Assembly (NCBI GenBank): GCA_003508835.1
Contig: PUFA01000006.1
Location: 5,332,001-5,396,000 of the forward strand
Reading direction: 5' to 3'
Length of the DNA: 64,000 bases
DNA from: Eonycteris spelaea
Lineage: Eukaryota > Chordata > Mammalia > Chiroptera > Pteropodidae
Every line of letters starts with the position of its first letter. Position 1 is the stretch's first letter. Of this stretch, positions 34,301 to 44,892 are shown one piece after another. The notes under the pieces were generated by a model. The model had not been told where the DNA came from, did not search any database, and saw only the letters and a list, made by a program, of their open reading frames with translations. The translations under genes were made by a program, and so were the position numbers.

Positions 34301-37300
34301 CTCCTCCCCGCTGGGGCGACCACAGCCGCCCCAGGAGGGGGCTGTGCCCGCCTACGAGGTCACCCCAGGCCAAGGAGATGATCCCCCATCTCTGAAGAAT
34401 TTGCTTTTCTCTTCCTCTCCAGCCAGATGGCCAGGCCGCTGTCTACCCCCAGTCCTTCGCAGATGCAAGCCAGGAAGAAACGCAGAGGGGTGAGTGTCTC
34501 AGCAGAATTGCCCAACAGAGGTTTACCCTGGGTCCCCAGGGGCCTGGCCTGGAGAGCCCTGGTCAGAAACATCACCTCACACTAGACTGCCTGGGTTCAA
34601 GTCCTGGCTCTGCCAGTAGCTAGTGCGGGTGATTTTGAGCAAGACACTTAACTTCTCTGCGCCTCGTTTCTTCAACTGTGTAATGATAGCATGTACCTCA
34701 AAATGTTGTTTTGAAGATTACGTGAATTAATCTAATATACTTAGAACAATACCGGACACACAGCTAACCATTATTATTTATTCCAGCCTTTCTCCTCTTC
34801 TAATAGAGCCCAGAACTTTCATTTCCTATGTGCCAAGGGCGAGCGAGGGGGACAGAACAAGGAAGAGCCCCTGCTTGTTGTTTGCCATCTTATCCCAGCC
34901 CCACTTGTCCCCCAAGATGCCGCTGTGCCTCTGCACTGGGAGCTGAGAGACCTGGGATCTGGCAGAGACGAGCCCTGCTACTCACCAACCAGAAAACCTT
35001 AGGCAAACCACTCTGTCCAGCCCTCGTTTTCTTTATCGATGAAATGGGGCTCATAATTTCTGCCCGGCTAGCAGCATTCTGCTACCAGTACTGTGAGGTG
35101 AGAATGAGATGGTGTGAATGAAAGGCCTTGGCAGCCGGAGAGGGCAATGCCTATGACTCCTCCGACCTCATGACCCAGCATCTGAAGGGGTCCCACTGGC
35201 CCAGCGGGGGCCTCCAGGGCCTACTCTCGTGCTGTGGCAGGTGTCCCTGTTCTGATGGGTTGGTGCCCTGCTGTACCAATAGTTAAAAATTTGAAGAGTC
35301 TCCCCGCTACAGACCCAGACAAGAGATCTGAATTCTCCCAGTTTTGCACATCCTTGCTGTGTGACCTTAAAAAAATCACTGCCCCCCTGCCTCCTCGGTT
35401 TCCTCCTCCATAAATTAAAAATAGATTTATCATCCTCACAAAAATATTGTGAGAGAAGATATGAGTCAGTGTCCATCAAGGCACGTTGGAAATTCATGAA
35501 GTGCCCTTGTGTAACTTCTTGTCGTTGTTTTTTAGATCATAGAGAAACGGCGCCGAGACCGCATCAACAGCAGCCTTTCTGAACTGCGGCGCTTGGTCCC
35601 CACTGCCTTTGAGAAGCAGGTAGGTGACATTGCTGCTTGCGCTAGAGGGAAGGCTGTTTGGATGGCAGATAAGGCTCATGTCTCATGGCATCTCTTACTG
35701 ACTGGCAGTAGCTGCCCAAAGCGCTGTGATAGCACGTACTGTTATCTGTCACCAGCCCCCTAGGGATGAGTGGAATGGAAATTTATACTTCCTGAGGTGT
35801 CTCAGGTGTTATGGCTTTATGTCCGTCAACCCATTGAATTGAACCCTCAAAATGACCCTGAAGGATAGGGATTATTATGCCCATTGCACAGGTAGGAAAC
35901 TGAAGCATGGAGAGGTAAAGTAGTTTATACTGGGTCATACAACTAATAAATAAAGCGCCTTATTTCCTCTGCACGACTCACGTTTTCAGAGCTATTAGAA
36001 CGTGGAACAGGCTGTGCAGGGAGTGAACACTCTCCCATTGATCATGTTGGGGCAGAGGGACAACAGCGAGGAATCAGGTGAGTGACAGAGTTCAGCTGGG
36101 GGACTTCACCCTTCTGTCTCCCCTCCACACAGGGCTCCTCCAAGCTGGAGAAAGCTGAGGTCCTGCAGATGACGGTAGATCACTTGAAAATGCTCCACGC
36201 CACTGGTGGGACAGGTACTGATGCTCTGTTCTCCTGGGAATCATTCATGCAGCCAGTATTTTGGGGCCCGGCCCTGGGGATACACTGGTGAGCAAAGTAG
36301 AAGTGGTCCCTGCCCTCATGGAGCTCACAGTCTATAGCGAGACTGAAGTAAATGCGGGTGGAACATTTGTAAAGTTTGTCTGTCTTCTTTTTTCAGCATC
36401 TTCTTCTCCACCCTCAGTATCTCCATTTGTTCCAACCCTTTCCTCAACTCTACTCCTTCCAGCCTAGACCTTGGAGGAGGTTTTCTCCAGCAGATGATTA
36501 CTACTGACCTTACCCACCAGGGCCTCGTTAAGCATTTGCCTGAATGAGCTCATTCCCACTGGGATCCTGGTGGAATGGGCCTGCCTGAGATTTTTAGCCA
36601 CAGATGGTTCACTGGCACAACTATCCACTGGTCTAGCCTTCTGGGCTACAGTGTCATTGGCAGTACTGAGCTGATATGTCATGCCCACCGCTGAAGATCA
36701 GTAGCGGGGTTGTAGTAAAATACAAATGTAACTCCTTCTGTTATTTGGAGCTAGTCTATTACAATAGACTCATGCAACTGTGGCTTTAAACTCTGGACAA
36801 ATAGAAATTTTGTCTACATGAAGCCTCTTTGTGTATTTTGGCGATTTCACAGTAGGGGAAACCTTGAAAGCTCCAGAGACTCGGCCACAAAAACCTAAGT
36901 CCTAAAACCTTAACCTGCTCCCTTTGGAGGGGACGGTCACATTTTACGTGGCCCAACCTGGTGCTCCTCAGTATGCAGCACGGTCACCCGTGAGCAGGCA
37001 GAGTTGTGGGTCACACCCCAGAGATTCTGAGGCGGTGGGTGTGGATTGGAGTTTAGGAATTTGCAAGATTAGCAAACTCGCCTGGTGACCCTGTTGCAGG
37101 TGGTCGCTCTGAGAACTTCTGCCAGAGGGACACATGGTCAATGGTGCAAACTTCTGTCTCTAAACAACCAGTGGGGGAGATATTTCAAACTACACTTGCG
37201 GCCATCCAATTAAAAGGAAAGCCGTGACTGACTAATGCTTGGGCAGCATTTGTACTTTCAAATGCTTTGACTAACGTTATCTCATTCGGTTCTCTCAAGA

Positions 37301-39346
37301 GCCTCCCGAATGGGGCTGCTGTCTTCCCTATCTTCTGGCTAAGGGTTAATGGGAAAACAGAATTGTGGTTGAGAGCACTGGCTTTGGACTTGAATCCTGG
37401 CTCTACTACTAATTATCTTTATGACCTTGGACAAATGATTTAACTTCTCTCTGCCTCAGTTTCCTCATCTCTAAAATAGGAATAATGAACGGATTTTATG
37501 AAAATTAATATAATACAGTGAATACAATGAAGACAATATTGTCTTTGTAGAATTGTCTTAATAAAATTAAGACAATACAAATTAAGTGCTTAGTAAGAAA
37601 TCAACAATGCTAGTTAAAAAAGAACAGTGAACACAGAAGGCGAAGGGTTTTACTCGAAGTCAGCGCAGCTTAGTATACTACAGAGCCAATACACTTGCTG
37701 CCAAGGAGGCCTGACTTCAAACATCGTCTCCTGCCCAGCTGTCCCTCTGTGGAGGCCTCAGCCATGACCCAGATGTTTGCTGCCATAGTCATGAGGCCAG
37801 TGCTCACCCAGGCTGTTCTGTCTCTGCCCAGAAGGTGGTTGAGAGAAGGGCAGGGATAAGGAGGCAGTGAGAATACACCTGTGGGTAGTCCACCTGATCA
37901 TTCCTCGCTGACATCAGCCAAAGAGCAGGTCCCCAGCCTGATGGCAGCAGCTGAGGACCAAAGAAGGGTCCTGCTTTCCAGACTGTCCTTTGGGCTGAGG
38001 GACAAACTGTAATTCCTATGGGAGCCAAGCCAGTAATATAAATGATAGCTAATTTTTAATTTACTGAGCATTTCCGTGTGCTATTTTATTTCGCCCTCAC
38101 AATTCTCTGTAGCAGGTACTGTTATATGTCCATTTTATAGCTAAAGAAATCGAAGCAGAGAGATTAAGAGACTTGTCCACCGTCAGGCAGCTAGTGAAAT
38201 GGTAGAAATGGGATTTGGACCCAGCTCTGCTAGCCTCCAAGGACCTCAGGCTTCACTGCTCCACTATGCTGCCTTCTCCAAGGGTCCCCCAGCCTCTGCC
38301 CGTGTCAGCAGGCAGGATTGTTCTCCACCTCCATGTGCACAGCCCTTACACATCCGGAAACTGTCTACTTAAATGACATCTTGATCGCAGAGTTTCTTCT
38401 TTGTATTCGTCATAAATTGTGCTGAAAACAATACTTTACATTTCATAATGCTTCGTGATTTAGTGAACTCGTTTGATCCTCATAACCCACCCCCTCTACC
38501 CCAGTAGGATGATGATTCTCACTTTACAGGTGGGGAGACAGGGACTCAGAGAGGTGAGGGGACATGCCCAAGGGAGCGAGTGGGGGAGGTAGGTTCAGAA
38601 CTCAAACAGACTGCTTCCAGGCTCGGTAGGTGTCCCCTGCCGGGCATGCCCTCATCATGCCTCACTTTGCAGGATTCTTCGATGCCCGAGCCCTGGCAGT
38701 CGACTTCCGGAGCATCGGTTTCCGGGAGTGTCTCACTGAAGTCATCAGGTACCTGGGGGTCCTGGAAGGGCCCAGCAGCCGTGCGGACCCCGTCCGGATT
38801 CGCCTTCTCTCCCACCTCAACAGCTATGCAGCCGAGATGGAGCCTTCGCCCACGCCCACAGGACCCTTGGCCTTTCCTGCCTGGCCCTGGTCCTTCTTCC
38901 ATAGCTGTCCAGGGCTGTCAGTCCCAAGCAGCCAGCTCGCCATCCTAGGAAGAGTGCCTGGCCCCATCCTCCCCAGCGCCTCCTCTCTTGCGTACCCCAT
39001 CCCAGCCCTCCGAGCCACTCCTGTGCGCAGAGCCGCTGGCACCATCCTGCCAGCCCGGAGGAATTTGCTGCCCAGTCGAGGGGCACCTTCTACCCGGAGG
39101 GCCCGCCCTCTGGAGAGGCCAGCTGTCCCCCTGCCCATGGCCTCCAGCAACAGAGCTGCCAGGAACAGCCACATGGCACCCCTCCTGCGGTCTTCTTCCC
39201 CCACACCCCCTGGAATTACGGGGTCCCCTGCTTATGCAGCTGTTCCTACCCCCAGGCCTTCTTCCCCAGGGCCAGCTGGGAGGCCCACAGGAGCTGTGCT
39301 CTGCCACTCCTGGGTCTCCGAAATCACAGAAGTTGGGGCCTTCTGA
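28274..39346 (+). CDS. HEYL: HEYL, hairy/enhancer-of-split related bHLH-Orange repressor (complete)
   Basis: Joined exons are 28274-28353, 34423-34489, 35536-35619, 36133-36214 and 38673-39346, giving 987 bases, 328 residues and TGA at 39344-39346. This is the length known for mammalian HEYL. HEYL is a nuclear repressor induced by Notch through RBPJ; it dimerises through its helix-loop-helix and recruits corepressors. The N-terminus [16 protein letters not shown] is HEY-family. The bHLH spans about residues 44-99, with the basic region [14 protein letters not shown] carrying glycine (49) where Hes proteins have proline, a hallmark of the Hey subfamily. The Orange domain is about 115-156 ([20 protein letters not shown]). 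A proline/serine-rich C-terminal half follows. The C-terminus has CHSW (315-318) in place of the YRPW of HEY1/HEY2 and ends TEVGAF. All introns are GT-AG. The gene follows NT5C1A in the same orientation with 16 kb between coding regions. Confidence 0.98.
28477..28489 (+). repeat. G13 homopolymer in HEYL CpG island
   Basis: A run of 13 guanines follows 'gggcgc' in the first 140 bases of intron 1. It could form G-quadruplex structures and is a likely site of sequencing length error. Confidence 0.9.
30700..30890 (+). repeat. MIR SINE
   Basis: 'gaagtcagatggacctgagtt', 'aacctcagttttctccctta' and 'ctacctcacagggtaaggct' follow full MIR order. Confidence 0.75.
31720..31890 (+). repeat. MIR SINE
   Basis: 'gaatttggagccagaagacat', 'gcaagcctcagcatcctcat' and 'ctgtaaaatggggtttttgt' follow MIR order. 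Confidence 0.75.
32570..33265 (-). repeat. Long L2 LINE copy (antisense) in HEYL intron 1
   Basis: It runs from 'tccaagcacttgctgagtgc' through 'ggcctcatggagcttacaga', 'aggaaggtggcatttgagtc', 'ttttaagagagtgatgagat' and 'gactcctgcagtagtccaga', the full antisense order of the L2 3' region. Confidence 0.7.
33855..34200. promoter_or_regulatory. HEYL: Second CpG-rich island inside HEYL intron 1
   Basis: CpG-dense text (for example 'ggcggccggcgcgccgggcc' around 33931-33952 and many CGCC/CCGC units up to 34070), isolated from the promoter by 5 kb of ordinary DNA. Several long overlapping open frames on both strands here are a by-product of high GC. It could be an intronic enhancer or alternative promoter; sequence alone does not decide. 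Confidence 0.6.
33954..33961 (+). promoter_or_regulatory. HEYL: RBPJ (CSL) motif in intronic CpG island
   Basis: CGTGGGAA, an exact RBPJ core. A near match, CGTGGGAG, lies 59 bases upstream in the same orientation (33895-33902). Function is inferred from HEYL's known Notch dependence. Confidence 0.45.
34423..34489 (+). CDS. HEYL: HEYL exon 2
   Basis: Acceptor 'cttcctctccag', then C CAG ATG GCC, encoding [20 protein letters not shown] and on to RG. Donor GGG|gtgagt. It supplies the start of the basic region (KKRRG). 67 bases. Confidence 0.97.
34585..34780 (+). repeat. MIR SINE, nearly full length
   Basis: 'gcctgggttcaagtcctggc', 'cttaacttctctgcgcctcg', 'aactgtgtaatgatagcatg' and 'ttgaagattacgtgaattaa' follow MIR order. 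Two further sense MIR pieces sit at about 34940-35130 and 35320-35430 in the same intron. Confidence 0.8.
35536..35619 (+). CDS. HEYL: HEYL exon 3 (basic region and helix 1)
   Basis: Acceptor 'gttgttttttag', then ATC ATA GAG AAA, encoding [20 protein letters not shown] and VPTAFEKQ. Donor CAG|gtaggt. 84 bases, phase 0 at both ends. The EKRRRDRIN segment provides the DNA-contacting basic residues. Confidence 0.98.
35800..35960 (-). repeat. MIR SINE fragment (antisense)
   Basis: 'gaccctgaaggatagggatt', 'cattgcacaggtaggaaactg' and 'ggtcatacaactaataaata' follow antisense MIR. Confidence 0.7.
36133..36214 (+). CDS. HEYL: HEYL exon 4 (loop and helix 2)
   Basis: Acceptor 'ccctccacacag', then GGC TCC TCC AAG, encoding [20 protein letters not shown] and LHATGGT plus one base. 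Donor ACA G|gtactg. 82 bases. [12 protein letters not shown] is the conserved helix 2. Confidence 0.98.
37360..37500 (+). repeat. MIR SINE
   Basis: 'gagcactggctttggacttg', 'atgaccttggacaaatgatt', 'tctctgcctcagtttcctca' and 'tctaaaataggaataatgaa' follow MIR order. Confidence 0.85.
38050..38280 (-). repeat. MIR SINE, nearly full length (antisense)
   Basis: 'ttactgagcatttccgtgtg', 'caggtactgttatatgtcca', 'gacttgtccaccgtcaggca' and 'gggatttggacccagctctg' follow full antisense MIR order. Confidence 0.85.
38440..38620 (-). repeat. MIR SINE fragment abutting HEYL exon 5 acceptor region (antisense)
   Basis: 'tcctcataacccaccccctc', 'tttacaggtggggagacagg' and 'aggttcagaactcaaacaga' follow antisense MIR. 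It ends about 50 bases upstream of the exon 5 acceptor. Confidence 0.7.
38673..39346 (+). CDS. HEYL: HEYL exon 5 (Orange domain and C-terminus)
   Basis: Acceptor 'cctcactttgcag', then GA TTC TTC GAT, encoding [20 protein letters not shown], the Orange domain through [13 protein letters not shown], then a Pro/Ser/Arg-rich tail with [20 protein letters not shown], and [11 protein letters not shown] before TGA. 674 bases, no break. Confidence 0.98.
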
Positions 39347-41680
39347 GCTGGCTTTCGCCCCAGGAGTGAGGAGAGTTCCTTTTGCAGGAGCTCTGAAAGG
39401 GGCGCTGCCTTTTCTGCCCTGCCCCCTGGACTGGCTCATGCATGAAGCTGTCTTCTTCTGACAGAAACCCCCTCCTCCTTTGGCCCATCTCCCCGCCTCA
39501 CTGTTCATCCAAGCTTGTCCACCCAGATCTCCTGGAGTTGTTTTGATCTCAGAAGCTGGTCTAGCTTCTTACCTGCACCGATGAGTTCCTGGAGACCCCA
39601 AAGTGCCGTGCCCAGACCCCTTTCCTACCCCAGTATGCATAGGGCAGCTGTCATGAATCTCAGCTCTGGGAACAAAGATTTGACCTAAAAGGTATAATAG
39701 CCTGAGGCTAGCTGCTTCCTTAGAGAGATCAGACCCCAACCAGTAACAATGACTGACTGGCTGAAGCCTTCCAAGGCCCAAGGGGACAGAACATGGTGCC
39801 TCGCTTCCTGAGACAGCAATAGAGCAGAGGCCACGAAGAGGTCTCCTGAGAACCCTGTCTGCCACTGCTCACCTGTCTTCGGCCTACCACATCGCAGTGA
39901 ACCACAGGATGGACCTGCGTCTACCACGGCCAGAGCCTGGGGTTGGAGGCCCAGCTGGGCCCGCTCCTGCCCTCTTTCCAGCTTCAGACACCCACCCTCC
40001 AGCTGACCAGTGGTTCCCTGCACACAGCTGGGAGGTTTCCTGGCAGCAGTTAGGCTCCATGACAGGATGTCCTTACCCCCAGGCCTGGGACAGCACTCAC
40101 AGACAGAAGCCAGGATCCAGCAGAGAGCCCAGTTCTCTGCCTCTCACACTGTCACCATCCTCCAGGCATGTGGTCCCTATTGGTCGCACAGTGTGGAGAG
40201 CTGTATTCCCACGTGATGGCGCCCAGAGAGGAATCCTCTTGGGATTCAGCACCAGACACTTGTACTGCCTGGTTTGCATCCGGCTCATGGAGCCCAGACT
40301 GCTAGGACAGCCAAGGGCTGTCAGGCTGGACAAAAATAACTGCAAGGAGGGGCAAAAGGAAGGACTGTCAGGCGGCTTGGCCCTGCAAGGTCACACAGTG
40401 GGTTGAGGGCCTGAGATCCTGTTCACCCAGGATTCCATGCAGCTGGCTTTGCTCGGAGGCCATTTCATTACCCATCTCCAACTCAGGCCACTTTTCCTCT
40501 AACAGAGGGAACAAATATCCCGGCTGCCATTCCCGGTGGAAGATCAGAGGCTGGACAAGATTGGAGCAGACCAAGGACTGACATTCAGCGGGACCAGTGT
40601 TGCCAGACCCGCTGTAAAATGTAGAAACACTCCTGTGCTCGTTGGCAAATTCCTGCTTCCCTTGAGTGTCTCCCTCCACCAAGCGGCTTTGCCCCCAGGA
40701 CCTCGTTATGCCTGGCCGACCCAAGGCCATGGGGTCCTCCAGCTGGCAGTTCTTCTCTGGTGCTTATTCCGCACTTGTTATTAAATATTTTTTGAAGGTC
40801 ACTCCTGGGAAGATTCTCCCACCTCCACCCTTTGGTGGAACTACCTTCCCTAAAAGCTAAATTGAGGATACTCCATGGGCTCAAAAGTAGAGTTTGTAAA
40901 AACCCTGAGGAAAAAGGGCCCTTTCAGAGAAGTGGGTCAGAGGGCAGAGATCATTTAAATGACCCAGAAAGCTCTTTTGAAAAGGAAAATTCCTCAGGAA
41001 GCATAAAGAGCTAAGTAATTCTTTCACTTCTCAGTGTTAGTTCCATCAGATTGCTGCCCTCCTGGACCCATCCATCTGAGTTGTGAAGCAGTGATGAGAG
41101 AGGGAGTCATTTCAGGGAGTGAGTCACTAGCCTGGGGTGCTCCTGGGGGAGGGGGGGCAGGGCTGTCAGCAGCATCCCAGGAACTGGGAGGAGGACAGAG
41201 GGAGGTGGCAGAAGGCTCAGACCAACTCCACTTTCTCAAAAAAGGCTGGAAGAACTCTTCCTCCCCCGCCCCCTCTTCCTCTTCCTCTTCTCCCTCCCTA
41301 TCTCAGGTGGTGGCTCACTGCTCCCAAGGTATCCGGTCAGTGCTGCAGTCCTGGCAACTTCCTAGCTTGAGAATCCAGCATTTACTCACAATGGCGCTGT
41401 GGGAAGCCCGGTTCCATTGTTTCCAGTGCCCAATTCCAAAAGAATCTGTTCACGTCATTGAATGAGGTGGGATGGCCCAGAACTTTCAGCATCTTAGTTG
41501 ACCTCAGGTTTATTCTCCTGAGAGATTGTGGGGAGAAGGGTGACTGGATGTGTTTGTTTCTGTGGTTGAAGATTTGTATCTTTTGTTTATATTTCTGAGC
41601 CTCACTGATACACCTTCGACTCCTACCCCATTGCTGGGGTTGTTGCAGACATCAAATAAAGTTTAGTTCTTCTGGAAACT
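39347..41680 (+). other. HEYL: HEYL 3' untranslated region
   Basis: The first AATAAA found after the HEYL stop codon is at 41655-41660 ('atcaaataaagtttagttct'), followed by T/G-rich text suitable for cleavage. This gives a 3' UTR of about 2.3 kb. The interval holds no recognised interspersed repeat, which fits a transcribed 3' UTR. A polypyrimidine tract lies at 41257-41300. The exact cleavage site is inferred. Confidence 0.65.
41655..41660 (+). terminator. HEYL: HEYL polyadenylation signal AATAAA
   Basis: Canonical hexamer followed within 30 bases by T- and GT-rich sequence. It lies just before an L2 repeat begins at about 41840, consistent with the transcript ending here. Confidence 0.6.
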
Positions 41681-41839
41681 TCTGAGTGATTCTACTTCTT
41701 AAATATCTGGAGTCCGTCTACTTCCCTCTGGACCCACAGCCACCCCCCTGGTCTGGCCACAGTCACCTAACCCCCAGATCACTTGCCCCCTCTATAGGTC
41801 GCCTTCCTCCTCTCTTGCTTTGTCAATCAGTTCTGAACA

Positions 41840-42425
41840 GCAACCAGAGAGAGCTTTAAACATGCAAAGTGTATCATATCAACTCTGGTTTAAAACCCTT
41901 ACCTTTTTACCTTGTTATTCCAAGGATAAAATCCAAGCTTTTCCTCTTCTGGTATCAACCTCACTTCCAGCCTCATTTCCTGCCAATCCCAATCTTGCTC
42001 CCTGTGCTTCCGCCGCCCTGGCCCACCTTCATTCATTTCCTCAACATTCCAACTATGTTGCCACCTGCCAGACTTTGCATGTGCTGTTCCCTTGCCCAGA
42101 ATGCTCTTCCCCTACCCTTTGCATGCCCTCCTCATACCCTCAGGCCTTGGCTTAAAGGTCACCTCCTCAGAGAGGCCTTCCCTGACTACTATGCTTGAAC
42201 AGTTAACTTGTCTCAAAGTCCCTTATTCCTTCCCTTCATAAGGAACTTGCCATTGCACATCCACTTATGTGTGTACTTGTTAGCGAACCGTCTCTCTCAC
42301 CAGCATGTAAGCTCTGGGAGGCCGGGACCATGGCTGGTTTGCTCTCTACCCTATATCCAGAGTCAAGCACTGTGCCTGGCTCAAAGTCGGTGTTCAATAA
42401 ACATTTGTTGAATAAATGAACCGGG
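41840..42425 (+). repeat. L2 LINE 3' region, nearly intact 3' end
   Basis: 'ggataaaatccaagcttttc', 'tttgcatgtgctgttccctt', 'cacctcctcagagaggcctt', 'catgtaagctctgggaggcc' and the terminus 'caataaacatttgttgaata' follow L2 order through the terminal TGAATAAATGAA-type repeat. Confidence 0.9.
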
Positions 42426-42699
42426 GAGGCAAGGAATCTTCCGGACTCCGGCTGCTGGATCGTCGTACAGGCCCCTGTAGATGTGAACCTTTGACCAACT
42501 TTAGGGGGAGGCTGGAGAGTGAAGTGAGAGCCAGGGCCAGGGGACTGGAAGTTCTGACCAATGGCGAGGAGGCGCTAGCCCAAGTGTGAGTGTGCTAGCT
42601 CTGGAATGCACGTGACAGCTGAGAACAGGCAGGCGTCCCTGCCAGCAGGTATTGTTCTCTACTCTTGGCCTGGTTCTCTCTGATGGATTTGGCTTGCAG

Positions 42700-43060
42700 C
42701 AAATCCAACAAACATTCACGGAGGTCTGCTCCGAGCCAGGCGAGGCATGGCCGAGCCAGAGGTGACAAGGACACTGGCACCCTGAGGCTGTGTACCCTTT
42801 AAGTGACAGTTTGGTGAGGTGAGAGTGGAGGAAAAGGTCTGTTGAAAAGGCTGAGGGGACACACGGGCGGGGGGGGGTGGTATCTGCCACTGCCTAGGGT
42901 GGTCATGGGGGAGGGAGTGCTGGCAGGAAGGATTCCTGGAGGAGGATGAAGGGAGGCGTTCTAACAGCAGAGGGAACTGTATATGCAAAGACTGAGCTCC
43001 GGAAGTTGGCTCTAAGTTGAGCACAGGCCCTCCACCACAGAGAAAAAGGTAGGCTAGTCT
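42700..43060 (-). repeat. L2 LINE fragment (antisense)
   Basis: 'caacaaacattcacggaggt', 'gtacccttttaagtgacagtt'-like text, 'cagcagagggaactgtatat' and 'gcaaagactgagctccggaa' follow antisense L2. A further piece is at about 43370-43480. Confidence 0.6.
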
Positions 43061-43064
43061 GGGC

Positions 43065-43200
43065 GCTGAAGCCAGACTTCCTGGGTGTAGGCTCTATCTC
43101 TGTCACTTATCAAGGTTGTGACCTTGGGCAAATTACTTAACACCCTGAATCTCAACTTTTTCATCTTTAAAATGGGAATAATGCAGTAATGGCTACTGTT
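43065..43200 (+). repeat. MIR SINE
   Basis: 'gaagccagacttcctgggtg', 'gtgaccttgggcaaattact' and 'tttttcatctttaaaatggga' follow MIR. It is immediately followed by an antisense MIR-like piece at about 43195-43330. Confidence 0.85.
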
Positions 43201-44019
43201 AACTGAGCGTTACCTATGTACCAGACATCGTACTAAATGTTTTTCTTGGAATGTCCCCATTTTACAGAATGGGGTAACACCCATAAAGCCCTCGGTCCCA
43301 TACCTGGGTCATATGAAACGCTCAGTCAGTCGTAACCATTCATATCATTAATGGAATGAGGTTGGATCCAAACTGTGAAAGTCGTCAGTGCCATGCAGAG
43401 TCGGGCTTCAGCCTGTAGGTGATGGAACGAATCCATGGAAGGTTTTGCCAGGCAAATGCCAAGGTCAGACCTTTTTTAGGAAACACCCACTTAGAGTGGT
43501 GTGCTCGGCTGACTAGGAGGAGGAGTATTCAGACTTAAGTCCACCTTTTTGTTGGAAACACCTAGATGTTTTTTAAAAAGATCAGTGCCCAGGCCCCAGA
43601 ATAATGATTTAACATATGTGGTGGGGCTCAGGCACCCCGTAAGGAAGTATAAGTACAAGAGTCAGGATTTCTTTCCTAATTAAGGTCAACTTCCATTCAG
43701 TAGGTGAATTGAACTTCAGCTTGTGAGGAAGATAAGGGCTGACACTTTTGGAGAAGTGAAGTAGAAATTAATTTCCACAAGAGCGTCTCTGTCCCCCAGC
43801 CCCAGCCCTCCCTATTCCCCTTCCAACCTCTATTTTCGGCCATCTTCATTACTCATACTAAGAAAAATACAAAATTTTTCTTAGTTTGTTTCTTGTTGAT
43901 CTCCCTCCCTAGAAGCTGTAGAAGGCAGGGATGTCTCTCTGTGTGGGTGTGGTTGTTCCCCCGCCCCCATACCTACAACAGTGGCATTAGATGACAGCGG
44001 TCAATAAATATTGGTTGAG

Positions 44020-44260
44020 TTAATAACAATAGCTCAAATTTATTAAGTACTAAGTGCCAGATGCTGTTCCAACACTTTTCATGTATCACCTCATTTCACT
44101 TTTTCAATAATTTTATGAGCTGAATCCCAGCATCCCCATAGGCAGATGAGAAAACAGGTGTAGGACTCTCATGGTGCTAGTGAGTATGTGATGGAGCCAG
44201 ACTTTTAATCCAAGTGGTCTGACTTCAGTGGTCTGAATTCTTAGCCACTTTGCTATGGTG
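44020..44260 (-). repeat. MIR SINE, nearly full length (antisense)
   Basis: 'aatttattaagtactaagtg', 'gccagatgctgttccaacac', 'cccataggcagatgagaaaa' and 'tctgaattcttagccactttg' follow antisense MIR. A sense MIR fragment follows at about 44345-44490. Confidence 0.8.
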
Positions 44261-44892
44261 CTCCCAAATGAATGAATAAATGAAAGGGAATGAAAGAAGA
44301 GTAATTGTTTATTGTACTCATACAAGAAACAATGGATTTTAGATTTTAGGGTCTGATAGATTTGGGTTAAAATTCCAGATTTTCTATGTATTGAAATACA
44401 TGATTTGGACAAGTTTCTGAGAGTCTCTAAATCTCAAGGTTCTTATGGGCAGAATAGGAAAAATCTACTTTTTTATCTACCAAATGTTAGCATTTATCAT
44501 ATTGTCCCCATTCTTGATCCATTACTGTCCTCTAGTGGTCAGTTAAAATAATGACTTCGTAATGGTTATGCTAAATCCAAAATCCCTAAATAGTGTAGCC
44601 CCAAAACCAACAGTTTCTTTAGATAAAACAGACTGTGGTTCTTGGTTCCTTTAGTCTCCTGGACCCTATTAGTCTTCAGGGACTAAAGGAAGATCAGGCT
44701 TCCTTAAAGGGAAACAGGAAGGACTAGCCGCATGTGGGTCCCTGCAGGGCAGAATGGCTCCAAAGAAATGATCCTCATGAAAAATAAGTTAGCCCAATTC
44801 CCCACCTGAACAAACACACAAAAAGGATAATACACTTGATAGATCACAGAGCTGAGTTTCCAGGCCTTAAAACAACATATTCTCTCTATGTG

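Larger units (their letters stand above)
28354..34422 (+). other. HEYL: HEYL intron 1
   Basis: About 6.1 kb. The first 150 bases belong to the promoter island. 29030-31900 carries several MIR copies (about 29030-29180, 29215-29335, 30700-30890, 30950-31130, 31195-31320 and 31720-31890, all sense) and L2 pieces (about 30240-30390, antisense). 32570-33265 is an antisense L2. 33855-34200 is a second CpG-rich island. I see no alternative coding exon that matches HEYL. Confidence 0.6.
36215..38672 (+). other. HEYL: HEYL intron 4
   Basis: Contains an antisense L2 piece (about 36270-36345), a hAT-like relic (about 37010-37125), a sense MIR (about 37360-37500) followed by AT-rich text, and antisense MIRs at about 38050-38280 and 38440-38620. 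The last ends only about 50 bases before exon 5. 36480-37000 looks unique. Confidence 0.6.

Noticed and set aside
38817..39508. Several 89-187 codon frames on both strands over HEYL exon 5
   Set aside because: Shadows of the true plus-strand HEYL frame, with no independent similarity.
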